Source: an uncultured Candidatus Actinomarina sp. (GTDB lineage: Bacteria > Actinomycetota > Acidimicrobiia > Actinomarinales > Actinomarinaceae). Taken from it: a stretch of DNA of 64,000 nucleotides. Shown here piece after piece: positions 20,239 to 29,165 of the stretch (the first letter of the stretch is position 1; every line of letters starts with the position of its first letter). The notes beneath the pieces were generated by a model that worked only from the letters and a program-made list of their open reading frames with translations, was not told the origin of the DNA and did no database searches. The DNA lies in assembly GCA_902580215.1 (NCBI GenBank), contig CACHJT010000001.1:156306-220305 (forward strand), read 5' to 3'. The position numbers and the translations under genes were made by a program.

Positions 20239-22254
20239 CTATATAATAAACAAAATTAATAAACTAATCGTCACAACGCCACCTAAAAACAACATTAAAT
20301 ATTGCTGTGTTCTTCCTGTTTGTAGTAATTTAATTTTCCCACCAAAGCTATCAGTTCCTGTGGAAGACATATTCAAAACCTTATCAATTCCATTTTGATC
20401 AATATTGTTATAAACTATTGCACCCATAAATGATGCGAGCTGACCAAAACCATTTACAAATCTATCTATTACATTTGTGTTAAATGCATCAACTGCTTTA
20501 GCCATATTTAATTTGATTGGATCAATAATAAATTTGAAATAGAAATCATCAATGTAGTATTTGTTTTCTAAAACTTTCCAAATTGGTTCGATTTTAATTT
20601 TGTCGTCTCCAGTCTCAGCACTGCCTTGAAGTTGGTATAAATAGTAACCTAGACCTATCCCAAGCAATCCTGCAGTTAAACCAAGTCCTAGTGCAAATAA
20701 ATCGAAGCTTTCTGGGTGATATTCAATAATAGGATTTTTACGAGTAGTTACCCATTTGGTAAAACCTGTATAAACCCCTGGAATATTAACCCATCCAGAA
20801 GCGGCTGCAAATACAGCCAGTACAACTAAAGGGGTTGTCATCATGGAATCTGACTCATGTGGATGCCCATGACCTCTGTACTCTCCTAAGAAAGTAAGAC
20901 AAACTGCTCTAGTCATATAAAAAGCAGTTATGAAAGCACCTAATACAGCTATAAAGAAAAAGGTTGTTTCTCCTTCATGATTAAAAGATGCAAGGATTTC
21001 ATCTTTAGAAAAGAAACCTGCGAATGGTGGTAAACCGGCAAGTGCTACTGTTCCAATAATAAATGTTGAAAAAGTTTTTGGCATAACTTTTCTCAAACCA
21101 CCCATCTCCAACATACTATTACTGTGTACTGCATGGATTACTGATCCAGCCCCTAGAAATAATAGAGCTTTAAAAAATGCATGTGTCCACAAATGAAAGA
21201 GTGCTGCAGTATACGCTCCAGAACCAATTGCGGCAACCATATAACCAAGCTGACTTACAGTTGAATAAGCGAGAACTTTCTTTAGATCATCTTGAACAAT
21301 TGCTATGAGTCCGGCCGTAAGAAGAGTTACTACTCCAAATAACATTACAATGTCTAATGCTTCATTTGCTATTCCTTGATAAAAAGGGAACATTCTAGCT
21401 AATAAGTAGACTCCTGCAGTAACCATTGTTGCAGCATGCATTAGTGCTGAAACTGGAGTTGGGCCTGCCATTGCATCTGGTAGCCAGACATGTAATGGAA
21501 ACTGCGCACTTTTACCCATTGCGCCTATAAATAGCAATACCCCAGCAGCGAATGCTACATTTTTTATTGCTGGATAATCATGCGTTGCTTGATACAAAAT
21601 TTCAGATATCCTCATAGTGCCAGTATTTAAAACCAGAATTATTATTCCAATCATTAAGCCCACATCAGCAATCTTATTTGTAATAAAAGCCTTCATCGCT
21701 GCTGAAGAGTTATCCTTAACTTCCCAGTAATGTCCTATAAGTAAATACGAACAGACTCCAACTAATTCCCAGCCAATTAAAATTTGGATTAATGTAGGTG
21801 AAGAAACTAGTACAAGCATACTTCCTGCAAATAAAGTTAAGGACGTGAAGAAAAATGTATATCTTATTTCACCTTCCATATAATTTGTCGCATAAATAAA
21901 TACAAGAAGCGCAACAAGTCCAACAACAAAGTACATCATGATTGATAGACCATCTACTACCCAACCGAATTCAATATCGAATTGTCCGATATTTCCAACA
22001 TTAATAAAAAATTCATTGGCAACTCCTTCAGTTACATGAAGGTACATTAAAGCTAAGCTATAAATAAAAATTATTCCGATGGTGCCCAATGCGATTTCAG
22101 CACCCTTGAGAGGAAGGCTCTTTCCTGCAAAAGTAATTATTAGTGCAGCTATAAAAGGAAGAACTACAAGAACCCATGCAAATTCAGCAAGTACGCCACC
22201 ATCTGTGTACACGACCTCACCCTCAGCGAACAAATTAATATTTGTTTTTACCAT
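20239..22254 (-). CDS. nuoL: Complex I subunit NuoL (11-subunit enzyme)
   Basis: The distal antiporter-like subunit, 671 aa, including the long C-terminal lateral helix region expected of NuoL. Key motifs: GWELVGVCSYLLIGHYW with the pump Glu, SAQFPLHVWLPDAMAGPTPV, and LKKVLAYSTVSQLGYM. ATG overlaps the nuoK stop by 7 bases (ATGGTAA), so translation is coupled and there is no separate Shine-Dalgarno. Confidence 0.97.
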   Translation of the reverse strand: MVKTNINLFAEGEVVYTDGGVLAEFAWVLVVLPFIAALIITFAGKSLPLKGAEIALGTIGIIFIYSLALMYLHVTEGVANEFFINVGNIGQFDIEFGWVVDGLSIMMYFVVGLVALLVFIYATNYMEGEIRYTFFFTSLTLFAGSMLVLVSSPTLIQILIGWELVGVCSYLLIGHYWEVKDNSSAAMKAFITNKIADVGLMIGIIILVLNTGTMRISEILYQATHDYPAIKNVAFAAGVLLFIGAMGKSAQFPLHVWLPDAMAGPTPVSALMHAATMVTAGVYLLARMFPFYQGIANEALDIVMLFGVVTLLTAGLIAIVQDDLKKVLAYSTVSQLGYMVAAIGSGAYTAALFHLWTHAFFKALLFLGAGSVIHAVHSNSMLEMGGLRKVMPKTFSTFIIGTVALAGLPPFAGFFSKDEILASFNHEGETTFFFIAVLGAFITAFYMTRAVCLTFLGEYRGHGHPHESDSMMTTPLVVLAVFAAASGWVNIPGVYTGFTKWVTTRKNPIIEYHPESFDLFALGLGLTAGLLGIGLGYYLYQLQGSAETGDDKIKIEPIWKVLENKYYIDDFYFKFIIDPIKLNMAKAVDAFNTNVIDRFVNGFGQLASFMGAIVYNNIDQNGIDKVLNMSSTGTDSFGGKIKLLQTGRTQQYLMLFLGGVVTISLLILFII

Positions 22255-22553
22255 TTCATTAAATCAAATTCGTTAATGTTTGCAGTTTGTCTATTTCTAA
22301 ACAACATGAGTACAATCGCAAGACCAATTCCAACCTCAGCAGCAGCAATTGTAATAATAAAAATTGTGAAAATTTGTCCCTGCATCAATGTGTCTGCAAG
22401 CATGGTGTCAAACATAATAAAATTGATATTGACAGAATTCAAAATTAACTCAATTGACAATAAAACCATTACGGCATTTCTTCTAACTAAGATTCCATAA
22501 ATACCTAAAGAAAATAGAGCAGCTGCAACAACTAATACAGGCTGAACAATCAT
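22248..22553 (-). CDS. nuoK: Complex I subunit NuoK (11-subunit enzyme)
   Basis: Three-helix membrane subunit, 101 aa, the usual length. Conserved acidic residues lie in SIELILNSVNINF (helix 2) and TIAAAEVGIGLAIV (helix 3), both thought to be part of the proton path. ATGA overlap with the nuoJ stop. Confidence 0.96.
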   Translation of the reverse strand: MIVQPVLVVAAALFSLGIYGILVRRNAVMVLLSIELILNSVNINFIMFDTMLADTLMQGQIFTIFIITIAAAEVGIGLAIVLMLFRNRQTANINEFDLMKW

Positions 22554-23068
22554 ACTTGATCCTCATCAATTAATGCTTCGTCTTTCCTAGCAAGCGTTAT
22601 GCCTCCAATTAAAGCTGCGAGTAAAACAAAAGACACTAGTTCAAATGGGAATACAAATCTACTAAGTAGTATTTCACCTAATAGCTCCGTTGAAGAACCG
22701 GATGTTATCGTCACATCGCCATCAAAACCATTAATTAATATATATGAGAATAGAAGAAAAATTGATCCAGCTATTGCTGCTCCCAATTTTTTATTTTTAT
22801 CGTTATCAAGTTCTGCATTTTTGCCAAGGGGAGCACGTGTAATCATAATACCGAACAAGAAAAGAACTATTACTGCTCCAATATAAACGAGAACCAATAC
22901 AAGTGCTACGAACTCTGTTGACAACATTAAAAACAATATTGCCGTTAAAGCTAAAGTAAAAACTAATGAAATAGCTGCATGAATAACGTTTGAGGTTGTA
23001 ACTACCCTTATTGCAGTTGAAAGAAGCGCAAGAAGAACGAAATAAGTTACAATTTCAAAAATTTCCAT
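22550..23068 (-). CDS. nuoJ: Complex I subunit NuoJ (11-subunit enzyme)
   Basis: Five-helix membrane subunit, 172 aa. The helix 3 segment EFVALVLVLVYIGAVIVLFLF is the NuoJ hallmark, with the Tyr and Gly of the alpha/pi-bulge helix. It follows nuoI after 2 bases and overlaps nuoK by 4. Length is normal. Confidence 0.96.
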   Translation of the reverse strand: MEIFEIVTYFVLLALLSTAIRVVTTSNVIHAAISLVFTLALTAILFLMLSTEFVALVLVLVYIGAVIVLFLFGIMITRAPLGKNAELDNDKNKKLGAAIAGSIFLLFSYILINGFDGDVTITSGSSTELLGEILLSRFVFPFELVSFVLLAALIGGITLARKDEALIDEDQV

Positions 23069-23070
23069 TT

Positions 23071-23556
23071 TTAGCTTTCTAGACCTTCAGCCTCTGGAAC
23101 AGTTTTTAACCAATCATCCAAACGTTCTTTGTCGTGCAACATGTCGCCCATGTTAAATTCAGAATATTCATATTCTGGTGACCAAAATAATGCATCAAAA
23201 GGACAAACTTCTACACAAATTCCACAGTACATACATAATGCATAATCAATATCGAACCTATCTAGAACGGCTCTACTTCTTTGCCTACCCCCAGGTTTAG
23301 ATGGAGGTTGCAATTCTTTATGGCCCTCAATATAAATACACCAATCTGGGCATTGACGGGCACAAAGCATGCAACTAGTGCATGCTTCTTGATCTAAAGC
23401 GATCACACCCCTTGCTCTTGGTGCAACTTTCTCTTTTTCAAACGGATAGTTTACATTTGGTTTTGAATGGAAAGGAGACAAAGTTTTTAACATATTAACA
23501 ATTACGATTTTTATTCCAATTAAAAATCCGGGCACTTTTGGTTTAAATGTTTTCAT
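23071..23556 (-). CDS. nuoI: Complex I subunit NuoI, 2x[4Fe-4S] (11-subunit enzyme)
   Basis: Iron-sulfur subunit that passes electrons to NuoB. 161 aa with two complete [4Fe-4S] motifs: C59, C62, C65, C69 and C108, C111, C114, C118. The start overlaps the nuoH stop by one base. In an enzyme lacking NuoEFG this subunit would be the natural entry point for electrons from ferredoxin or another donor; this is inference from 11-subunit complexes elsewhere. Confidence 0.97.
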   Translation of the reverse strand: MKTFKPKVPGFLIGIKIVIVNMLKTLSPFHSKPNVNYPFEKEKVAPRARGVIALDQEACTSCMLCARQCPDWCIYIEGHKELQPPSKPGGRQRSRAVLDRFDIDYALCMYCGICVEVCPFDALFWSPEYEYSEFNMGDMLHDKERLDDWLKTVPEAEGLES

Positions 23557-24527
23557 TAAAATCCAACCTTCATAACTGCAGTTACAAGAATATTAACTAA
23601 AGATGCAGGAATAAGTATCTTCCATGCAAGATTTTGAAGTTGATCTTCTCGGAATCTTGGTTGGGACCATCTTATTGCAACCAAGATAAAACCTAAAATA
23701 GCTGTCTTTGTCAAAAGAACTACTGGTCCATAAAAGTTTACCCATTCAGTTGGAAGGAGTGGTACATGGTAACCACCAAGGAATAATGTTGAAGCAATTG
23801 CACACAAAATAAACATATTCATGTATTCAGAAATATAAAATATAAGAAACCTGATACCAGAGTATTCTGTCATAAAACCCATAGTTAGTTCTGATTCACC
23901 AATTGGCATATCAAACGGTACTCGCATCATTTCAGCTGTTGCGGCAACCATGAAAATTAAGAATCCTACAATCTGCCCTCCAACTACAAAAGGTACTCCC
24001 CATTCAATTTGCTTTTCTACTATTCCAACTAGTGACATAGTCTCAGCTTGAATAACTACTCCAACAACTGCAAGAATTAACGGAAGTTCATAAGCTATAA
24101 GTTGTCCTGCAGCTCTCAAACCACCCATTAGGGAATATTTGTTTGCTGATGACCATCCAGCAGTTAGTACTCCTATAGTTCCCAAAGAGCTGATCGCAAG
24201 TGCAAAGAAAACACCCAATTCTAAATCTGCTACTACCAAAGTTGGGCTCATTGGGACTACTGCAAAAAGTGCGACGCAAGAAACCATAACATAAGCAGGT
24301 GCCCATTTAAACACGGGCCTATCAACTTCTGTAGGGATAATGTCTTCTTTTTGAACAAATTTAAGTATTTCCGCAAGAGGAAATATGAAACCTCTAAGTC
24401 CTACATGTAAAGGACCCGGTCTTCGCTGCATCCATGAGGCACCCTTTACATCCATTATTGTGAATATAATTGCTCCGTTCAAAGCAGCAATCGCAAGAAA
24501 TCCAACCTTGACTAAAACTTCTGTCAT
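23556..24527 (-). CDS. nuoH: Complex I subunit NuoH (11-subunit enzyme)
   Basis: Membrane subunit that forms the quinone chamber together with NuoB and NuoD. 323 aa with eight or more helices. Family motifs: WMQRRPGPLHVGLRGFIFPLAEILKF near the N-terminus and AEMMRVPFDMPIGESELTMGFMTEYSG with the conserved acidic loop residues. It overlaps nuoD by 4 bases. The first loop reads RRPGP and not the GPNRVGP of most relatives; the product is otherwise standard. Confidence 0.96.
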   Translation of the reverse strand: MTEVLVKVGFLAIAALNGAIIFTIMDVKGASWMQRRPGPLHVGLRGFIFPLAEILKFVQKEDIIPTEVDRPVFKWAPAYVMVSCVALFAVVPMSPTLVVADLELGVFFALAISSLGTIGVLTAGWSSANKYSLMGGLRAAGQLIAYELPLILAVVGVVIQAETMSLVGIVEKQIEWGVPFVVGGQIVGFLIFMVAATAEMMRVPFDMPIGESELTMGFMTEYSGIRFLIFYISEYMNMFILCAIASTLFLGGYHVPLLPTEWVNFYGPVVLLTKTAILGFILVAIRWSQPRFREDQLQNLAWKILIPASLVNILVTAVMKVGF

Positions 24528-25720
24528 CTATCTACATCTCCTAGAACAAAGTCTAAACTTCCCATAATTGCAATTAAGTCTGGGAGTAAAGCCCCCTCAA
24601 GCATAATAGGTAAAATAGAAACATTGCTGAACGAAGCTGTACGAACTTTAAGTCTGTAAGGCCCTAACCCGCCGTCTGAGACTATATAGTAACCCATTTC
24701 ACCTTTTGGATTTTCTGCTCTTACATAGGTACGTCCTTGGGGAACTTTGATAACTTTTGGCACCTTTGCTTGTAGTGGGCCAGATGGCATAGAGTCGATT
24801 GCTTGTAAAACAATTTTTGCAGATTCAACCATTTCTTTTACTCTGACATCCCATCTGTCGTAACAATCTCCATTTTCTCCGACTGGAATATCATAATCAA
24901 ATTGATCATATGGCAGGTAATCTGTCTGGGTTCTTAAGTCTGACTTAACTCCTGATGCCCTGAGTATTGGGCCAGAAACACCATAAGCTTCTGCTGTTTC
25001 TGCAGTGAGAACGCCTACATTTTTGGTTCTTTTCTTAAAAACTTCATTTCCACCGATTAAATTTTGAAATTGATCAGCTGCCTGTATAACTTTTTCCATG
25101 GCTACTTTTGTATCTCTATAAAATCCAGCAGGTAAATCTTGAATATTTTTTTTCGAAGTGGGTCCTGCTCCGGCTGCAGGTTTTACTCCTCCAATACGAT
25201 TAAAGTTTGGATGAAATCGTCCTCCAGTTACTGACTCTATTAAATCTAAAACTCGTTCCCTGTCTTCCATCGCATAAAAAATTGGGGTTAGTGCACCAAC
25301 CTCAAGAGCGTATGCACCATTAAAGACGAAATGTGAAGAAATTCTGGCCATCTCAGTAAGAATTAGTCTGATATGCTTCGCTCTTTCAGGTACTTCTATT
25401 TCCATTAATCTTTCAGCTCCAGCAATGAATGGAATCTCATTTGAAAACCCTGCAACCCAATCTATTCGATTTACAAGTGTTGTAATTTGTGGATAGGATC
25501 TTACTTCTGCGAGCTTTTCATATCCGCGATGCATATAGCCCAAAACAGGTTTCACATCATGTACTTTTTCACCATCTACTTTTGCTACCAGTCTTAAAAC
25601 TCCATGAGTAGATGGATGTTGAGGTCCGATGTTAAGTGTCATATCTTCAGTTTCAATTTCAACTGAAACAGAAGCCTCTGAAAAACTGTTCATATTCTGT
25701 GGATCTAAAGCATTAACCAT
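24524..25720 (-). CDS. nuoD: Complex I subunit NuoD (11-subunit enzyme), Trp at quinone-site Tyr
   Basis: 49-kDa subunit, 398 aa, holding the quinone site with NuoB. GPQHPSTHG is present (H39 matches T. thermophilus Nqo4 His38). The segment GYMHRGYEK keeps an Arg (R65) at the position methylated by NDUFAF7 in bovine NDUFS2. The following segment reads NRIDWVAGFSNE: W88 stands where the quinone-ligating Tyr (Nqo4 Tyr87) is expected. The second NuoD in this window has the opposite pair (Thr and Tyr). The C-terminus ends in GDVDR as usual. ATGGTTAA overlap with nuoC. Confidence 0.97.
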   Translation of the reverse strand: MVNALDPQNMNSFSEASVSVEIETEDMTLNIGPQHPSTHGVLRLVAKVDGEKVHDVKPVLGYMHRGYEKLAEVRSYPQITTLVNRIDWVAGFSNEIPFIAGAERLMEIEVPERAKHIRLILTEMARISSHFVFNGAYALEVGALTPIFYAMEDRERVLDLIESVTGGRFHPNFNRIGGVKPAAGAGPTSKKNIQDLPAGFYRDTKVAMEKVIQAADQFQNLIGGNEVFKKRTKNVGVLTAETAEAYGVSGPILRASGVKSDLRTQTDYLPYDQFDYDIPVGENGDCYDRWDVRVKEMVESAKIVLQAIDSMPSGPLQAKVPKVIKVPQGRTYVRAENPKGEMGYYIVSDGGLGPYRLKVRTASFSNVSILPIMLEGALLPDLIAIMGSLDFVLGDVDR

Positions 25721-26258
25721 CTACTGATCCATCACTTTCTGATTCTTCTGGCATTCCCTCAACATCTACATCTCCCGGCCAAGGTTTAACTTCTCTGCTT
25801 ATTAACTCAAAAGATTTCAGCATAGGATTTCCTTCATATCCATCAGGAAGATAAAGTTTTTCAAGATTTGGATGATTTTCAAAATTTATACCAAACATTT
25901 CGTAAGCTTCTCTTTCATGCCAATTTGCACCAGCGTACACATCAATAAGTGAGTTAATATTTGGCTCTGATTTACTAATACTTGTTGATACAGTAACTAA
26001 GTTAGTATTGTCTAAATCTGACAGGCATGTGATTATTTCAAAACTAGGCGAAACGCTCTCTTTTGGTGCTTCGCCAACAGAAACTTCATTGTCCCAATCT
26101 ATTGCTGAGAGCCAAGAGAAAAATTTTAAATTAAATTCATCTCTAAGTTTTTTATGTACATCAATCCACTCTGTTGAATCAATTTTTATATTGATTGTTT
26201 CAAACTCAAGAGTTGCCTCTTTAAAGCTTTCTTTTATATTGTTAAAAAATTCTTCCAT
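25713..26258 (-). CDS. nuoC: Complex I subunit NuoC (11-subunit enzyme)
   Basis: 30-kDa peripheral-arm subunit without cofactors, 181 aa. Conserved C-terminal half: ANWHEREAYEMFGINFENHPNLEKLYLPDGYEGNPM. The C-terminal tail is acidic (Asp/Glu/Ser-rich). It begins 1 base after the nuoB stop and overlaps nuoD by 8 bases. Confidence 0.95.
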   Translation of the reverse strand: MEEFFNNIKESFKEATLEFETINIKIDSTEWIDVHKKLRDEFNLKFFSWLSAIDWDNEVSVGEAPKESVSPSFEIITCLSDLDNTNLVTVSTSISKSEPNINSLIDVYAGANWHEREAYEMFGINFENHPNLEKLYLPDGYEGNPMLKSFELISREVKPWPGDVDVEGMPEESESDGSVDG

Positions 26259-26259
26259 T

Positions 26260-26757
26260 TTAAATTGGCTCAGTTTGAACTTCTAACCACTTCTCTTTCA
26301 TGTCTTCTCCGCGAATTTTTTTCTGTAGAAGAATAATTCCTTCCTGCAATGCCTCAGGTCTTGGTGGACAACCGGGAACATAAACATCGACAGGGATTAA
26401 TTGATCTACTCCCTTGGTGACTGAGTAAGAGTCCCAATAAGGTCCACCACTATTAGAACAAGATCCCATTGAAATAACATATTTTGGCTCTGGCATTTGG
26501 TCATAAAGCCTTTTCACAGAAGGAGCCATTTTATCTGTTACTGTGCCTGCAACAATCATAAAATCCGCCTGACGTGGAGATGCTGGAAGTGGAATAACTC
26601 CTAACCTCATAAAATCATGTCTTGGTCCGCTTACAGCCATAACCTCAATAGCGCAACATGCTAATCCAAATTGAAAGTACCATAGCGAGTATGATCTGGC
26701 CCAGTTGAATACTGAGGATATAGGTTTTGGTAGGCCGAATTTATCTATGACTCCCAT
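26260..26757 (-). CDS. nuoB: Complex I subunit NuoB (11-subunit enzyme)
   Basis: Subunit carrying cluster N2, the last in the electron chain before quinone. 165 aa. The ligands are present: the tandem C34-C35 in [10 protein letters not shown], one Cys in [11 protein letters not shown] and one in [12 protein letters not shown]. It overlaps nuoA by 13 bases. Confidence 0.97.
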   Translation of the reverse strand: MGVIDKFGLPKPISSVFNWARSYSLWYFQFGLACCAIEVMAVSGPRHDFMRLGVIPLPASPRQADFMIVAGTVTDKMAPSVKRLYDQMPEPKYVISMGSCSNSGGPYWDSYSVTKGVDQLIPVDVYVPGCPPRPEALQEGIILLQKKIRGEDMKEKWLEVQTEPI

Positions 26758-27113
26758 TTTAAGACATCCTTTCTTATTGCGTATATAAGTCCAATTAACA
26801 AAATAAATATAAAAACAAACATTTCAATTAAGCCAAAGTAGCCAAGTTTTTCTAGGTTGATAGCCCATGGAAATATGAAGACCGCTTCGACATCAAATAT
26901 TACGAAAAGCAAGCCAAATATATAATACCTTACGTATGTTTGACTCCATCCAGTTCCAACTGGATCAACACCACATTCATAAGTTTGCAACTTTTCTTCG
27001 TAAGGCTTGTTTGGTCTTAGTACTGAAGCTACTCCAAGAAGCAATACGACAAGAAAGAGGCCAAAACCTAGCACTGCTCCTATGGTCACGTAATCTTGAA
27101 AATAAGAAATCAT
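26745..27113 (-). CDS. nuoA: Complex I subunit NuoA (11-subunit enzyme)
   Basis: Three-helix membrane subunit, 122 aa. The conserved loop YECGVDPVG contains the Cys that gauges active/deactive states in mitochondrial ND3, followed by [24 protein letters not shown]. First gene of the operon nuoABCDHIJKLMN-midA. No clear Shine-Dalgarno precedes the ATG. The promoter must lie in the 81-base gap shared with a divergent phosphodiesterase gene; no Rex site is seen there. Confidence 0.97.
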   Translation of the reverse strand: MISYFQDYVTIGAVLGFGLFLVVLLLGVASVLRPNKPYEEKLQTYECGVDPVGTGWSQTYVRYYIFGLLFVIFDVEAVFIFPWAINLEKLGYFGLIEMFVFIFILLIGLIYAIRKDVLKWES

Positions 27114-27194
27114 AATTTATAGTTTAGTTAAACCTCTAAAAAGTTTAGTTTTTTCTCAAACTTCAGTGTAATTTTTTTGTAAGATTTTTTATAA

Positions 27195-28283
27195 GTGATT
27201 AATAAAAATTTTTTACAAGAACCTAACCTAATAGATCTTTCGAAAGAAATATTTAAAGCAGTAGTTCGTGACAAAGTTGAAATAGATACAAGATTTGAAC
27301 TTTTGTCACAAGACCTTTACGAAGCAGATACTATAAACTTCATACTGGCTGATGGTCTGGGTTATAAAAATCTAAGCAGTACAGATTCTTCATTGAATAA
27401 GAACGTTACTCAATCTATTAATACAACATTTCCTTCATCAACGAACGTTGCCTTATCATCAATATCCTTCATGAAGAATCCAATTGAACATGGTTTGATA
27501 GGATATTACATGTATGACAAATCAAAATATGGCATCATAAATGCTTTAAATTGGAATGAGGATAATAAAAATTTATTATCAAATAATTATTATCAAAAAC
27601 AAAGTTCAATTTGGAAAATTTTTAAAGACAACAAAATTTATGCTTCGAATTTTCAACCTAGAAACTTGGTTGGAAGTCCACTATCAAATTTTTTGTATGA
27701 ACAATCGAATACTATTCCTTATGATGATGCACAAAGTCTTTTAGAGTTGTTATCAGATTCTTCGATTTTAGAAAATAGGTTTAATTTTATCTATTATCCA
27801 TTAATTGACGTTTCAGCCCATATATTTGGAGTGAATTCAGATGAGTGGCAAATTGAAATAACTAAATTTGAAAAATTGGTTAATGAGATTTCAAATATTA
27901 GTAACAAAAAAACAAAAACAATAATTTCTGCTGATCACGGTCTTGTAAATATTAACGATGAATTTCGTCATCATTTGAATTATGGTGATGACCTACAAAT
28001 ATACGGAGACCAACGTTCAGTTTATATAAATGGGGCTAAAGAAAATGTTTTAGAAACTTTTTCTGAAATACCAGGTGTTTTATTGGAGCAACATGATTTG
28101 TCTTATCTTCTAGGAGATCCAATAGATGAATTTTTGCAGTCAATTTATCCTGATTTTTGTTTTTTAGTTGAAGATAAAAATATCGTATATCCAAAACATC
28201 TTTCGGCAAAATTAAAGGGTTACCATGGAGGAATATCCGAAGAGGAGTTAAAAATTCCAATTATTGAATTCTCTAACTTCTAA
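27195..28283 (+). CDS. Alkaline phosphatase superfamily phosphodiesterase (NPP type)
   Basis: 362 aa, soluble, no signal peptide seen. The metal and nucleophile motifs of type I phosphodiesterase/nucleotide pyrophosphatases are in order: FILADGLGY (first metal Asp), TTFPSSTNVAL (Thr/Ser nucleophile), YYPLIDVSAHIFG (Asp and His), ISADHGL (Asp-His) and GYHGGISEEE (last His). It should hydrolyse a phosphodiester or pyrophosphate; the substrate is not evident. GTG start. It diverges from nuoA and is followed after 12 bases by the DUF4349 gene. Confidence 0.85.
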   Translation: MINKNFLQEPNLIDLSKEIFKAVVRDKVEIDTRFELLSQDLYEADTINFILADGLGYKNLSSTDSSLNKNVTQSINTTFPSSTNVALSSISFMKNPIEHGLIGYYMYDKSKYGIINALNWNEDNKNLLSNNYYQKQSSIWKIFKDNKIYASNFQPRNLVGSPLSNFLYEQSNTIPYDDAQSLLELLSDSSILENRFNFIYYPLIDVSAHIFGVNSDEWQIEITKFEKLVNEISNISNKKTKTIISADHGLVNINDEFRHHLNYGDDLQIYGDQRSVYINGAKENVLETFSEIPGVLLEQHDLSYLLGDPIDEFLQSIYPDFCFLVEDKNIVYPKHLSAKLKGYHGGISEEELKIPIIEFSNF

Positions 28284-28295
28284 GTTACTTATACT

Positions 28296-29090
28296 ATGAA
28301 TGTGAAAAATTTAAAAATTTTGCTTCTTCTGTTAACATTTTCTTTTTGTTCCCAGTCGAGTGAAATGACAATGGGAGCTCCTGAGCCGTATTTTGGAGGA
28401 GTAGAAGATATGGCTACTTCTGAAGTAGCTTTCTCAAGAGAATCTTCTTTTTCACAAGGTGACTATATCATTAAGACTGCTTATGCAAGCACAGACGTTA
28501 GTTCATCTAATTTTGAAAATACAATTGATGAAGTAGAACTCTTGGTAAAGAATTTCAATGGAAATATTTCTAATACGTATCTCTCAACAAATTACCAAGG
28601 ACTTAAAAGTTATAACTTAACTATGAATATTCCAGCTGAGGATTTTGAGAGTTTTCTAAAGGCAGTAGAGGATATTTCAAAGTTTACAAACATAAATTTA
28701 AATGCAAATGATGTAACAAAATATGTTCTTGATATAGATTCAAGATTGAAATCATTAAATGATGAGAAGGAAGCACTTGAAGAAATTAAAGCAGAAGCTG
28801 TATCGACATCAGATAAGCTTCAAGTGCAGTCTCAACTTCGTTACATAAATCAAGACATTCAAGTTTTGGAAGGACAAAAAGAATATTATGAAAATTCAGT
28901 ATCGTACTCTTCTTTGACATTAGATATTAGAGAGGGTTCTGGAGTATCACTGTTTTCATGGAATTATTATGTTCAAAGAGCATTAAATTGGATTGAATCA
29001 ATTATTGGTTTTGTAGTATCTTTTGGAATAATTGCAGTTCCGTTGTTGTTGCTAGTATTAGGATTTAGAAAATTTAGATCTAAAAACTAA
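28296..29090 (+). CDS. DUF4349-family membrane-anchored protein
   Basis: 264 aa. Hydrophobic N-terminus (about residues 6-18) ending in a Cys (FSFC) that could be a weak lipobox, then an extracytoplasmic domain with a central coiled coil (about 140-190, DSRLKSLNDEKEALEEIKAE) and a C-terminal transmembrane helix (about 233-257) with a basic tail. This architecture matches DUF4349 proteins, found beside many membrane and signalling genes; function unknown. Its stop overlaps a 23-codon ORF. Confidence 0.75.
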   Translation: MNVKNLKILLLLLTFSFCSQSSEMTMGAPEPYFGGVEDMATSEVAFSRESSFSQGDYIIKTAYASTDVSSSNFENTIDEVELLVKNFNGNISNTYLSTNYQGLKSYNLTMNIPAEDFESFLKAVEDISKFTNINLNANDVTKYVLDIDSRLKSLNDEKEALEEIKAEAVSTSDKLQVQSQLRYINQDIQVLEGQKEYYENSVSYSSLTLDIREGSGVSLFSWNYYVQRALNWIESIIGFVVSFGIIAVPLLLLVLGFRKFRSKN

Positions 29091-29161
29091 TGGCGCTTTC
29101 TTATATTGGTTTATTTTTAATAATTATCCTGCTTATATTTTTTGGAAAAAAAATTAAATAA
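29090..29161 (+). CDS. Possible 23-aa TatA-like micro-membrane protein
   Basis: ATG overlaps the stop of the DUF4349 gene (TAATG). The product is MALSYIGLFLIIILLIFFGK plus KIK: one hydrophobic helix ending FGKK. This resembles the first 23 residues of TatA (IG..., FGKK) but lacks the amphipathic helix and tail. It could be a real micro-protein coupled to the upstream gene, a decayed tatA, or chance. Very short, so uncertain. Confidence 0.3.
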   Translation: MALSYIGLFLIIILLIFFGKKIK

Positions 29162-29165
29162 GTAT

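Noticed and set aside
22360-22380. TTGTGAAAA half-site resembling a Rex operator
   Set aside because: Lies inside nuoK coding sequence and lacks the second arm.
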